From assembly GCA_002070115.1 (NCBI GenBank), contig MWCO01000021.1:1-64000 (forward strand): a DNA stretch of 64,000 bases, given 5' to 3'. This DNA is from Deltaproteobacteria bacterium ADurb.Bin207. GTDB taxonomy: Bacteria > Myxococcota_A > Polyangia > Polyangiales > Polyangiaceae. Positions within the stretch are counted from its first letter, which is position 1. Every line of letters starts with the position of its first letter. A program made the translations under genes and the position numbers. The notes below the pieces were generated by a model, which was not told where the DNA came from, did not search any database, and saw only the letters and a program-made list of their open reading frames with translations. Shown here piece by piece: positions 45,335 through 54,440 of this stretch.

Positions 45335-46054
45335 TCAGAAATAATAAAGTGCCGCCACGTTCGTTGTGAAAATATTCCACGGGTTGTCGTGAACGGTCGT
45401 ACCCAGCCGTGTAGCTGAGGCTTCTACTTTGCTTTTTTGGTCCGCCTGCTTGGTTTCCGTTTTGGCCGACGCGGTGCTGAATTGAAGGCCGACGCTGCCT
45501 TGTAAGGACAACTCGGGAACTCCAATGAAACCGAAATGAAGCTCCGCACCTGCTCGTGCGCCAATATCGAACCTCATGCCGCTGTAGTCGATGTCAGCTT
45601 CGCCCCTTTCCGCGCTTCCCGTACCCATTCCGAAGTTCGCCTCCGGAATGATTTGAAAACTATAGTGTTTTCCTTCGCGAAGGCTCAAAGGCACACCCGC
45701 ATGGATAATGAACGCCGTAAAACTGGGATCGTCCTCCGTTTCCGAAGGACCATTTGCTGGTGATGTTTTCGTTTTCCCGCTCGTCATGCCCAAGCCGAGT
45801 CCCAAATCCAAGCCGAGCATCGGGTCGAGCCAATACCGTACGCCCACCACGGGAGCAGTCATCGTCGTTCCGCCCACGCCAATCGCCACCTGAGAGGCGC
45901 CGAGATAGCCAACACCCAACGAACCCACCACCGAGCTATGATCAGGCTCCGTGGGAGCGGGGGCTGCTGGGCCTTGGGCCATGGCTCCCGTCGATACCAA
46001 CAAGCCTGCCAAACCAAGGAACGAAGCTTGAAGAAAACCTTTGAATTGACGCAT
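45335..46054 (-). CDS. Outer-membrane beta-barrel protein
   Basis: 239 aa with a signal peptide cut after AMA (STGAMAQG). The mature part alternates short strands with Gly turns (SSVVGSLGVGYLGA, APVVGVRYWL, LGLDLGLGLGMTSG, FDIGARAGAELHFGFIG), and ends in AALYYF with a C-terminal Phe, the usual insertion signal for outer-membrane barrels. The number of strands looks like 8. AGGAGG is 5 bp before ATG 46054; the earlier in-frame start at 46114 is rejected. Function unknown; it could be a porin-like or structural barrel. Confidence 0.8.
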   Translation of the reverse strand: MRQFKGFLQASFLGLAGLLVSTGAMAQGPAAPAPTEPDHSSVVGSLGVGYLGASQVAIGVGGTTMTAPVVGVRYWLDPMLGLDLGLGLGMTSGKTKTSPANGPSETEDDPSFTAFIIHAGVPLSLREGKHYSFQIIPEANFGMGTGSAERGEADIDYSGMRFDIGARAGAELHFGFIGVPELSLQGSVGLQFSTASAKTETKQADQKSKVEASATRLGTTVHDNPWNIFTTNVAALYYF

Positions 46055-46285
46055 GCATCCTCCTGATTCTTGGAAAAGGGCATCCCTCGAATACAACACG
46101 GAGTATTTATTCAATGACGAGAGGACCCTTGACGGATAGCGCTAGCACGAAAAGCGAGGAGAACAAAGACTCACCAAAGCCAGAAATGACCATACGACCC
46201 CACGATTGGCTCAGCCTGATGATAGCGCGACAAGCAACCCAGCTATCGAATCATTGCTTTTCCCTCGAGGATGGCGCGAAAGAGG

Positions 46286-47716
46286 TCATCGTTCGGGATC
46301 GTCGGATGGGCTTTGCCCCCGCACCACCCCGGCATCGTAACCAGTGAGCAAGTCTCGCGCGAGCATCTCACCCAACTTCTGATAACCACGGGGATAGAGA
46401 TGAACGCGATCGCCCCCTCCAAGCGGTGGATTCATCGTCGCCCATCGCTGCATGCTTCCCGCTCCGCCCATGGCCTGTTGCCCATTCCAAAAAGCACAGC
46501 CCAACTCACGCGCCGCCGCCGCTTGCGCTTCGTTGATCCGCGCGACCGTCGCCTCGTATTGCTCCCCTCCCCGGTCGATGGGACCAAAAATCAAGCAATC
46601 CGCGTGAGGCGCTGCTTTGCGAACGCGCCCCACCAATTCCTTGACCCGGGCCGCATGCAACTCCGCTTTCAGCTTGATATCACTCGATTCATTCGTCCCA
46701 TAGGCAAGCACCACCAAATCTGGCTCACGACGCGCCAACTCTCCCACCCAGGCCGCTTCATCCCACGCTAGCGCCGAACGATAGCGTGCACCATTCAACC
46801 CAAGCGTATCGAGTACCACGCCATGCCTGTCCGTGGCTTCCACCACCAAGCCCAGAAGCTGCGGTCGATTCCAACCCTGCTCGACCCCCAGCGTTCCTCC
46901 CGGCCCTTTCGAACGCAGTGTCACATGCCGAATGCGCCCAAGCGTGAAAGATTGCGCTTCGACACGATGCTCCTGACCCTCGAGACGAATCACCAAACTC
47001 GAGTCTTTTTCCATCAATCGAACGGCCAAATCCCATAGCCCTTCTCCAGGAAGATCGGCCGCATTCACGCCCACTTGCGCCGTGGCATCCAAACCCCGAG
47101 GCTCCAACCGCAATCCCCCAAGCCCCAATACCCCATCGTCAACCCGCGTGACCGCTACCAACGTGGTGGGAAGCAGCGACCACGCCCCCGATGCTCGAAG
47201 GATCACGTTTTCTCGACGATAACCATACGTGGTCCACCCCAGATGGATGAACCCCGGACCTCCGTTACCAAAACGCTGCTGCAACGCGCGACGCACCGCC
47301 TGGGTCCAACCATCCGCTTGTGTATGCGAATCCCCAAGCCATACGATGCGCACATGGTCGTGCCGAAGACGCGTCTCGAGTCGCGCCAAGGCATCGTAAA
47401 ACCTGGGTAAAAGAGGCACGGCATTGCCTTCGGGGGTCATCCCGAGACCCGACGGGGCAAACCATCGTCCAACCTGCGGGGGGGATGGTTCAGCCAGCGC
47501 CTGGCTCGCAGCGCTCGATACTGCGGCTTGGACCAAGCTTGGCGTTGTCGGCTCCTTCTGTTCCTTTTCTTGTACTTCTTGTACTTTTGGGGGTCTGGGC
47601 CCCACCGCACTGCATGTCACTACCACCGCGGCGGAACTCACTACCGCAAACGCCGATACCGCAACCTGCCGATGCGCTTTGGAACGAAATAGACCGTGCT
47701 TGAGCATTGGTTTCAA
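46286..47716 (-). CDS. SGNH/GDSL-type hydrolase, exported
   Basis: 476 aa with an N-terminal membrane helix that ends in VVTC (poor lipobox, so anchor or signal). The SGNH blocks are seen: RIVWLGDSHTQADGW (Ser), FGNGGPGF and later, VVLAYGTNESSDIKL (block III GxNxS), and HLYPRGYQKLGEMLA after DRVH (catalytic Asp/His). A beta-rich insertion of about 130 residues lies between block I and III. This layout recalls peptidoglycan- or polysaccharide-O-acetyl esterases and acyltransferases. Its ATG overlaps the stop of the reductase gene at 47713 by 4 bp, so the two form an operon. The substrate is inferred. Confidence 0.82.
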   Translation of the reverse strand: MKPMLKHGLFRSKAHRQVAVSAFAVVSSAAVVVTCSAVGPRPPKVQEVQEKEQKEPTTPSLVQAAVSSAASQALAEPSPPQVGRWFAPSGLGMTPEGNAVPLLPRFYDALARLETRLRHDHVRIVWLGDSHTQADGWTQAVRRALQQRFGNGGPGFIHLGWTTYGYRRENVILRASGAWSLLPTTLVAVTRVDDGVLGLGGLRLEPRGLDATAQVGVNAADLPGEGLWDLAVRLMEKDSSLVIRLEGQEHRVEAQSFTLGRIRHVTLRSKGPGGTLGVEQGWNRPQLLGLVVEATDRHGVVLDTLGLNGARYRSALAWDEAAWVGELARREPDLVVLAYGTNESSDIKLKAELHAARVKELVGRVRKAAPHADCLIFGPIDRGGEQYEATVARINEAQAAAARELGCAFWNGQQAMGGAGSMQRWATMNPPLGGGDRVHLYPRGYQKLGEMLARDLLTGYDAGVVRGQSPSDDPER

Positions 47717-48822
47717 AGAAGTGGATCGTGCATGGGATGAACGCCGCCCTCCCGTTGCTCATGAAGCCTCCCTTGCACATAGCGCACAATGGCTTCCACG
47801 TAAGACTCGAAAGGAGGACAACTCACCCCCGTTCCCTGCAAGATAGCTTCCGTGTTGGTAGCATCGAAACGAGCCCGTGGAGAAAAGTCATCAAGAAATG
47901 CACGGGGACTTCGAGCAAAACTTTCCACCCCAGGACTTCGCACCAACGCACGGGCCACGAAACTCGGCACATCGCCACGGGAAGAGCGACGCTCAGCCAC
48001 CCGCGCCACCAATTCGAATACACGCCGAGCCGATAATGGGGCGGGGTCGACCAAGTGAAAGGTCTTGCCCGGCGACCATGGCGAATTGGCAATGATATGC
48101 GCACTTCGAATCACGAAATCCACCGGCACGAAGTGCAGCAGATGATCAGCACGAAGGGGTAGGGGAATCGTGTCCCTGCCCGAGGATACCAGCAACATGA
48201 ACAGCGGATAGGGGCCATCGAGACGATCGATTTCTCCGGTATTGCTGTCGCCAATCATGGTGGAAGGGCGAAGGATGGTCACGGGGATTCGATGCGCCGC
48301 CCGGCGATAAATCCGCTCCGCATGGGCCAAGGATTCCTGGATGAAAGTCCGGAATGGCGGTGATTTTGGAGGATCGCTTTCACGAGCCAGCCCGGAACAA
48401 GCCAATACGTCGATGGATGACATGCATACGAGATGGGTCAAACGAGGGGCCGCATAGGCCATCTCCAGAGCTTCCAGCGCTCCCTGTACATTCGTATGAT
48501 GAGCCCATTGAGGGTCCGCTCGCACATCCCGGTACTGGGCGAAATGAAGAATTTTATCAACCTTTTCAATAACTTCTCGATATTCTGCCCCAGACAATCC
48601 CATATCCATCGAGGCCGCATCCCCCTCGAGCAACACCATTCGGTTGCGCTGAGAAGCCGGCAACGTCAGACGCGTTTGCTGCGCCCAGGGCAAGAATTTG
48701 CTCCTCACAACGCAATACAATTGCGTGTTCGGCTCGTGGGCAAGAATCTGCTCGGCCATCCGTCGCGCCAAAAAACTCGGATAACCAGTGAGCAATACCG
48801 CACTTGCCAAGGAGGAAACCAT
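47713..48822 (-). CDS. Extended SDR / thioester-reductase-like NAD-binding protein
   Basis: 369 aa. The N-terminus SAVLLTGYPSFLARRMAEQIL is the glycine-poor Rossmann loop of the male-sterility/thioester reductase and epimerase group (GxxxFL). HFAQYRDVR and CMSSIDVLACSG supply the usual strand for the catalytic Ser. The Tyr-x-x-x-Lys is less clear: HAERIYRRAAHRIPVTILRPSTMIGDS has Tyr but not Lys. This may be an altered active site. It lies upstream of the SGNH gene with an ATGA overlap and 29 bp after the Cys-repeat lipoprotein gene. ATG 48822 is preferred to a TTG at 48855. Confidence 0.78.
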   Translation of the reverse strand: MVSSLASAVLLTGYPSFLARRMAEQILAHEPNTQLYCVVRSKFLPWAQQTRLTLPASQRNRMVLLEGDAASMDMGLSGAEYREVIEKVDKILHFAQYRDVRADPQWAHHTNVQGALEALEMAYAAPRLTHLVCMSSIDVLACSGLARESDPPKSPPFRTFIQESLAHAERIYRRAAHRIPVTILRPSTMIGDSNTGEIDRLDGPYPLFMLLVSSGRDTIPLPLRADHLLHFVPVDFVIRSAHIIANSPWSPGKTFHLVDPAPLSARRVFELVARVAERRSSRGDVPSFVARALVRSPGVESFARSPRAFLDDFSPRARFDATNTEAILQGTGVSCPPFESYVEAIVRYVQGRLHEQREGGVHPMHDPLL

Positions 48823-48851
48823 CGTACCCAAAGATTCGTGAGGCAATGGGG

Positions 48852-50420
48852 TCAAGGGTTTTTACAGTCGCCGTCCGAGCATACCTGATTTTTCACCGCA
48901 CAGTTTTCACAAAGCTCCCCGTTTCGGCCGCATTGATGGACGGATTTTCCTGCTCGACACTGCCCATTGGCTCCGCAACATCCCGCACAATTGGAAGCAT
49001 TGCACCCCGCAAAGCCGTCCGCCATACCAGCGTCCGCCGGCCCCCCATCCGGCGGCCCCCAGTCCGTCATGGCCATGCATTGCCCTCCCCCCCACGGTTG
49101 CCAAACACAAGCCTCCCCCGGATAACATACGCTGCAAAACTGCCCGCCCCATCCGCATTGCCAGGCGTCAAGCCCTTCGACGCATGTCGGAGGGGTGCCG
49201 TCTACACAACAACCCGGACAATTCCACGGACCACAAGTAGGTGGTGGTGGCGTGCTGATACACGTATTGCCCATTGGCTCATGAATACATTGCCCCTGTC
49301 CAATCGTGCAGTCCTGACAGATTTGACCATCGTGCCCACAGGCCTTGATGTCTGTTCCGCCGAGACATTGGCAGCCCGTGGTGTTACAAGCACAACAGCC
49401 CTTGCAATTGGGGCCGCAAGTTTGACTGATGCTCAGGCATTGGCCGCCCCCAAAAGGCGAGTCTCCACAAATCATGTTGGAACCCGTGCAGTCTTGACAG
49501 ATTTGGCCCGCCGAGCCGCATGCCCATGGGTCCCAGCCCATGCGGCACTGGCCCGAATAGGGGTCGCAGCAGCCTTTGCAATTCTCCGGTCCACACAATT
49601 GCGTTCCCGTGCAAGTATGGGTTTGAGAGTCACAACTACTATTGAATGCTGAACAATCCTGGCAAAGCTCTCCGTTGCCCCCACAGGCCCAGTCGTCGGC
49701 CCCCCATTGACAATTGCCCACCATGTCACAGCAGCCAAGGCAATTCCAAGGCCCGCAAGGCTCCACCGTGACACAACCACCCCAGAACGGGTCGCACGTC
49801 AATCCTTGGGACGCACAGTCCTCGCACCCCCCTCCTCCAAAACCGCAAGCCCACGGATCTCCCCCCCAGTTGCATTGGTTCCAGGCGTCGCAACAGCCTG
49901 CACAGTTGGTGGGATCACACATGCTGCTCTGTTCGCAGGTCAACGAATACGGGTTGCAGGTCTGACCCAGGGAGGCGCAATTCACGCAATCCATTCCGTG
50001 GCTTCCACAAGCTTCGTGAGATGCCCCCTCCACGCAAAGACCGTTGTGGCAACACCCCTGCGGACAAGTCGAGGGATTGCAGGGTTGTACGGCTCCGCAA
50101 GTGCGGGTTGATGTAATGCAGGTTTGGCCTAGGGAAGAACAATCCACACACTCATATCCGCCCTGACCACAAGCGGACGGTTGGGTACCCGTACGGCAAT
50201 TGCCTTGCAAATCACAACAACCGCTACAGGTCGATGGGTTGCAACCATTGATATCATTGACGTGATCGTACACGACATCGGAAGGCGCATCGAGGGTTGC
50301 ATCCGGTTCCACTCCAGCGTCTGCCCATTGTTCCTGCATAGGCGAACGAGCGCCGCAAGCATTGAGCAACGAGCCCGACACCACGGCCAACATGAGCGCA
50401 ATGTGAATCGGAGTACGCAT
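48852..50420 (-). CDS. Lipoprotein with eight tandem ten-cysteine repeats
   Basis: 522 aa. Signal peptide with lipobox LNAC, a 35-residue linker, then eight modules of about 50 residues starting at residue 60. Each module has the same pattern: C-x4-C-x2-CC-x5-C-x8-C-x6-C-x2-C-x6-C-x6-C. Modules 1-5 follow it closely (e.g. CDPTNCAGCCDAWNQC, CGPWNCLGCCDMVGNC, CQDC ends). Module 6 has extra Cys; module 7 loosens spacing; a Pro/Gly/Asp linker separates 8. All 80-odd Cys should pair outside the cytosol. The CC-core is knottin-like. ATG 50420 is chosen since GGGG stands 8 bp before. Probable structural or binding protein; family unrecognised. First gene of an operon with the SDR and SGNH genes. Confidence 0.86.
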   Translation of the reverse strand: MRTPIHIALMLAVVSGSLLNACGARSPMQEQWADAGVEPDATLDAPSDVVYDHVNDINGCNPSTCSGCCDLQGNCRTGTQPSACGQGGYECVDCSSLGQTCITSTRTCGAVQPCNPSTCPQGCCHNGLCVEGASHEACGSHGMDCVNCASLGQTCNPYSLTCEQSSMCDPTNCAGCCDAWNQCNWGGDPWACGFGGGGCEDCASQGLTCDPFWGGCVTVEPCGPWNCLGCCDMVGNCQWGADDWACGGNGELCQDCSAFNSSCDSQTHTCTGTQLCGPENCKGCCDPYSGQCRMGWDPWACGSAGQICQDCTGSNMICGDSPFGGGQCLSISQTCGPNCKGCCACNTTGCQCLGGTDIKACGHDGQICQDCTIGQGQCIHEPMGNTCISTPPPPTCGPWNCPGCCVDGTPPTCVEGLDAWQCGWGGQFCSVCYPGEACVWQPWGGGQCMAMTDWGPPDGGPADAGMADGFAGCNASNCAGCCGANGQCRAGKSVHQCGRNGELCENCAVKNQVCSDGDCKNP

Positions 50421-50678
50421 GACCATCACCCCTGTACGTGTAAGGACAACCCTATCCTAGCGCGGCTCGCGCCAGAGCGCACAAAAACCCCCATCGATTC
50501 GCAAGGGGCTCGTTCGCTTGCCATTCACCCTCGGTTTGCACGACCGCGCCAAGAGCAAAACTGCGATTCTTTCAACGACGGTCGACGGAGCAACCACCGT
50601 GCTCCGAAAAACGACGCACAACTCACCCCCTCACGGACACTTGCCGTGCGGTCGATGGAAATGTGCCCACAGAGCCCG

Positions 50679-50924
50679 TCAGCTTTTCGTTTTGAGATTC
50701 GCGTCGTTGTCTTGAATGAAAGCGCGAATTTCCTCTCCCATGTCGAGCAATCTCAGCCATTGCTCCTTGTATAAAGTCACCGGAAATCGTCCCAAACCGT
50801 AGACGGATACACCGCCTTTGGCGCTGACTTTGATGGAAACGACTGGTGCTTTTCGGTTTTTTAGTGCTTCGTTCTCCGCGCGCAATCGGTCTAGTTCCGC
50901 TTTCAGTTCTTCTTCTGTCGACAT
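50679..50924 (-). CDS. Small coiled-coil protein of ssb operon
   Basis: 81 aa. Residues 1-28 form a leucine-zipper helix (EELKAELDRLRAENEALKN), followed by a compact beta-rich domain (VVSIKVSAKGGVSVYGLGR, FPVTLYKEQWLRLLDMGEE). The GGVSVYGLGRFPVTLY pattern looks like a widely conserved short family of unknown function, from memory only. ATG 50924 is preceded by GGGGTG. It follows the lipoprotein at 50954 by 29 bp and the pair follows ssb, so it may be cotranscribed. It probably forms dimers through the zipper. Confidence 0.7.
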   Translation of the reverse strand: MSTEEELKAELDRLRAENEALKNRKAPVVSIKVSAKGGVSVYGLGRFPVTLYKEQWLRLLDMGEEIRAFIQDNDANLKTKS

Positions 50925-50953
50925 TGGGGCACCCCCGTGGCTCGAAACGGATG

Positions 50954-52684
50954 TTACTTCAACTCTTGTCGTCCCAGCATTTTGATAAGCTCGCGAGCCG
51001 ATGCATGAGAAAGCGCGAGCTTGAACCATCCCTGTTGATTGGCTCCACCGTAGGCAATCACAAATGGCGCATTCGTCTCCTTCGCTTTCATACTCGGTGG
51101 AACCAAGGTCGATAAAAACAATTGAGGGTCGAAAAATAATACAAAAGAGGCATCAGCTCCCAGGCCCGCAAATATCTTCGACGTGGTCGGATGATCGGCA
51201 AGTGATGGCCTTTTCTCTTCATCCTTCGTCAACCAAGCTTTCCCATCAGGTTTCACTCGTGCTTCGAATGTCGAGTCGTCGACCCGCCAGGCGACATCGA
51301 ACGATGTGCTCTGGGCGGGCTGTCCTTCTGGGACTTTTTTGTTGCGGTCGACATGCATCGCAAATCCGGGGCCCACTTTCTGCACGTTCGACAACGTAAG
51401 CTTGCCCAAATGATGTTCGACCGGCTCCCGGATGGCAGGGATGGCCAATAACCCAAGAACACTACGGATTCCCCGCTCAAACTCCGCTCGGTCGCGGACA
51501 GCTCCACGCGCGATGGCCTCTTGTTCGTCGCGAGTCCAACGCAACGACGCCGCCAAGTAGTCGCCTCGCCCCTTGGACCACTGCAGCATGGCTTCTTTTA
51601 CTTTGTTGTTTTCTGGCTCCTTGATTCGTTCTCCAAGAAGCTTTTCAATTCCCTCCGCATGTTTTTTCGCTCCCAGCTCCCGACTCGCCTCATCGTCTCG
51701 AACCAATAACCCAACCACCGTGTCTTGAGGCATCGCCAGAAGTGGAGCGAGATCCCCCACCACCAACGAAGAAAACTCTTTGGCTGCCACGCCTTCGATC
51801 GATGCCGGGACCATGGTCAGCAAAGCATGAATTCCCACCGCATCCGAGTCTATCCGAAGCTGGGCTCGTTTCAGATCGGACAATACCGAAACGATGGTTT
51901 CGACTTTGTCTCCTACGTCCGCAAGCGCCGCCGCAGGCTCACCAAAATCCGGACTTCGCCCCCGCTCTTTGCGCAACTTGTCGTCTTCCTTCTCCCGTGC
52001 TGCTTTGAACGACGCCCAAGCTTCACGCATGCGCTTCGCCAAGGGGCCTTTCAGGGCATCTTGATGCGTTTCCACAACGATTTGCCCTTCGATGCCCGTG
52101 CGCTTGGACAACGTGCCACTCACGTACGGCCCGCATTCGACCAAATCCTGCGCTTTCTCCGCCGTCATCAGATAATGTCCCGCAACACCCAACGTCGCTA
52201 CACGGCTCGTCAACGTTGGCTTCGGCTCGAGCACAATCACCCCGCGCTCGGCTGGCTTCGCGGAATACTTCGCATCTGCCCCTTCCGTCATGAGCTGTAT
52301 CGTGCGATTGCCATCTCGAACGTGGATCCCAACGACAACGACGAGCCGAGAGCCATCGTCGGTCATGACGCCAACCATGGGCGACTTGCCATCGATCTGC
52401 TCGAGAAGCTGTGTCGTAAGCCCCAACGAAGTCACGACCATCGATGGGAAGGTCGAGGGCAACAACGCCAGCGGACCGCCAATATGCGTGCGAAAAGCGG
52501 AGTAGGTTTCCTCCGGCTTGGGAACGAATAGATCCGCCAGATGATGAGCCGGAGCAGGCACCTCGGGCAATTCATGAATCACCTGAGGCTTGTTGTCGGC
52601 TTTTTTACATCCGTCGCAGCCAAACGTCACAAGCGACGTCAGACAAAGCACGAGGATGGGAAACCATGACCGAAAGCGGAACAT
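50954..52684 (-). CDS. Envelope lipoprotein, unknown
   Basis: 576-aa lipoprotein with lipobox TFGC followed by an extra Cys (GCDGCKK). Mature chain is mixed alpha/beta with Ser/Thr-poor, charged loops (KAAREKEDDKLRKERGRSP), no Gly-rich linker and no other Cys-rich module, so it differs from the surface lipoproteins in the window. Segments like VSVLSDLKRAQLRIDSDAVG and GDLAPLLAMPQDTVVGLL recall repeated globular domains of DUF-type envelope proteins. No motif for an enzyme is seen. It starts 6 bp after ssb, an arrangement that implies cotranscription. Confidence 0.75.
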   Translation of the reverse strand: MFRFRSWFPILVLCLTSLVTFGCDGCKKADNKPQVIHELPEVPAPAHHLADLFVPKPEETYSAFRTHIGGPLALLPSTFPSMVVTSLGLTTQLLEQIDGKSPMVGVMTDDGSRLVVVVGIHVRDGNRTIQLMTEGADAKYSAKPAERGVIVLEPKPTLTSRVATLGVAGHYLMTAEKAQDLVECGPYVSGTLSKRTGIEGQIVVETHQDALKGPLAKRMREAWASFKAAREKEDDKLRKERGRSPDFGEPAAALADVGDKVETIVSVLSDLKRAQLRIDSDAVGIHALLTMVPASIEGVAAKEFSSLVVGDLAPLLAMPQDTVVGLLVRDDEASRELGAKKHAEGIEKLLGERIKEPENNKVKEAMLQWSKGRGDYLAASLRWTRDEQEAIARGAVRDRAEFERGIRSVLGLLAIPAIREPVEHHLGKLTLSNVQKVGPGFAMHVDRNKKVPEGQPAQSTSFDVAWRVDDSTFEARVKPDGKAWLTKDEEKRPSLADHPTTSKIFAGLGADASFVLFFDPQLFLSTLVPPSMKAKETNAPFVIAYGGANQQGWFKLALSHASARELIKMLGRQELK

Positions 52685-52690
52685 GATGCT

Positions 52691-53158
52691 CTAAAACGGA
52701 ATTTCGTTGTCGATATCGGAATAGTCAGGAGCCTCCGGAGGGCTGTCATGAGAGCTTGCTGCCCGCGGAGCTGGCGGCGGGTCGAAGTCCCCTTCGGAAG
52801 ACGACGAGCGGGATCGTGGAGCTCCTCCCCCTCCCGCGAACACCACATTGGATGCGACGATTTCGGTGCGAAATCGCTTGTTGCCGTCGCGGTCTTCATA
52901 GCTGGTCGTGCGCAAAGATCCTTCCACCAAAATGCGCGAGCCTTTCGTAAGAAAGCGGTTCAGTGCCTCGCCCCGCTTGCCCCAGATCGTGATCGCATGC
53001 CATTCGGTGCGCTCTTGCTTGGCCCCATCGCGGTCCACATACTTTTCGGTGGTAGCCAGACGCAGTTTCAGCACGGAAGCGCCGCCTTGCGTGACCTTCA
53101 ACTCCGGGTCCGCCCCGAGGTTCCCCAACAAAATGACTCGATTTAGTCCTTCAGCCAT
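52691..53158 (-). CDS. ssb: Single-stranded DNA-binding protein
   Basis: 155 aa. OB-fold with LNRVILLGNLGADPELKVTQGG, WHAITIWGKRGEAL and LVEGSLRTTSYEDRDG in standard order (residues 5-105). A Gly/Ser/Pro-rich flexible tail ends in DYSDIDNEIPF, the acidic tip that recruits repair and replication partners. ATG 53158 is chosen; an in-frame TTG at 53194 would add 12 residues. No strong ribosome site is visible. It heads an operon with a lipoprotein and a small coiled-coil gene. A second ssb could exist elsewhere; this one looks complete. Confidence 0.96.
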   Translation of the reverse strand: MAEGLNRVILLGNLGADPELKVTQGGASVLKLRLATTEKYVDRDGAKQERTEWHAITIWGKRGEALNRFLTKGSRILVEGSLRTTSYEDRDGNKRFRTEIVASNVVFAGGGGAPRSRSSSSEGDFDPPPAPRAASSHDSPPEAPDYSDIDNEIPF

Positions 53159-53339
53159 ATCTGCATCCGTAGGCTTCGTGATGGTGCGCTGCAAGCGTTA
53201 AATGATGGCCGGGCCCGTTTCCGCTCTCCGTTCGAAGATTCCCGAGATATGCGAATCCCTTTTGTCCGTCGTGTCTCCAAACCCAACGAACCCAACGGTG
53301 CTATCCACCCACTCGCCAAAAACGTGGTAAAGCGTTCCC

Positions 53340-54296
53340 ATGTCTTCGCAAATTCATAATACGATCATCGTAGGATCCGGCCCTGCCGGGCTCACCGCCG
53401 CCATCTATGCCGCCCGGGCTAACCTTCAACCCCTGTGTATCGAGGGATTTTCCGCCGGTGGGTTGATTCCGGGAGGCCAACTCATGTTCACGACCGATGT
53501 CGAGAACTTCCCAGGCTTCCCAGAGAAAATACAAGGCTCGGAGCTGATGCAACGCTTCCGCGATCAAGCCGAAAAACAAGGAACCACCTTCATCACCGCC
53601 GACGTCACCAAACTCGACTTGAGCGAACGACCTTTCAAAGTCTGGACCGACGAAGAACAACCGTATCTCGCCAAAACCCTCATCCTCGCCACCGGTGCCA
53701 GCGCCAATTATCTCGGCCTGGATAGCGAACAAAAGCTGAAAAATCGAGGGGTTAGCGCTTGCGCCGTCTGCGATGGCGCCCTGTACCGAAACAAAGACGT
53801 CGCCGTCGTCGGCGGGGGAGATACCGCGCTCGAAGAAGCAACCTACCTGGCCGGATTATGCAAATCCGTCACACTCATCCACCGAAGAGACGAGTTTCGC
53901 GCAAGCCAGGCCATGCAAAAACGCTTGCTCGATAACCCCAAAGTACGCGTGCTTTACAGCCATGTCGTCGTCGATGTCCTGGACCCAGCCAAAGGGGAAG
54001 TCACAGGCCTGAAGGTCAAAAATCTCAAGACCGGTGAAGTCTCGACCCTGGACGTGAGCGCCATGTTCGCCGCAATCGGACACACGCCCAATACGGGACT
54101 GGTCCAAGGCCAACTTGAACTGCACGAAAATAAGTATGTGAAAACGAAGCCCGGAACAACCCAAACCAGCGTGCCCGGCGTATTTGCCGCTGGCGATGTT
54201 CAGGATTTCGTTTTCCGACAAGCCGTAACCGCCGCCGGAACTGGCTGTATGGCCGCCCTCGAAGCAGAACGATTCCTCGCCGCTCACGAATCCTGA
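53340..54296 (+). CDS. trxB: Thioredoxin reductase
   Basis: 318-aa FAD-dependent reductase that passes electrons from NADPH to thioredoxin. FAD site: IVGSGPAGLTAAIYAARA. Redox disulfide: ACAVCDGALY, Cys141 and Cys144. NADPH site: VVGGGDTALEEATYLAGL and HRRDEFRAS. C-terminal FAD site: GVFAAGDVQDFVFRQAVTAAG. All residues of the bacterial low-molecular-mass type are present. It begins 181 bp after the divergent ssb gene and ends 144 bp before an FG-GAP lipoprotein. Ribosome site weak. The cyclophilin at 30052 might be a downstream redox client. Confidence 0.97.
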   Translation: MSSQIHNTIIVGSGPAGLTAAIYAARANLQPLCIEGFSAGGLIPGGQLMFTTDVENFPGFPEKIQGSELMQRFRDQAEKQGTTFITADVTKLDLSERPFKVWTDEEQPYLAKTLILATGASANYLGLDSEQKLKNRGVSACAVCDGALYRNKDVAVVGGGDTALEEATYLAGLCKSVTLIHRRDEFRASQAMQKRLLDNPKVRVLYSHVVVDVLDPAKGEVTGLKVKNLKTGEVSTLDVSAMFAAIGHTPNTGLVQGQLELHENKYVKTKPGTTQTSVPGVFAAGDVQDFVFRQAVTAAGTGCMAALEAERFLAAHES

Positions 54297-54440
54297 CTCC
54301 CCAGCCCCGACCATCCGCTCCGCGCCCGCCCAAAAAATCATATCGTCCTATCGTTTGCGGATTCGTCGTGAGCCGAGCAGTGGAACCCTCACCCCAAATG
54401 CGGTAGCTTTCTGTATTGCCCGCCAACCAGGAGCCTTGCC

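Noticed and set aside
46114-46347. Plus-strand 77-codon ORF between the barrel and SGNH genes
   Set aside because: No ribosome site, overlaps the 3' end of the SGNH gene and has no recognisable pattern.
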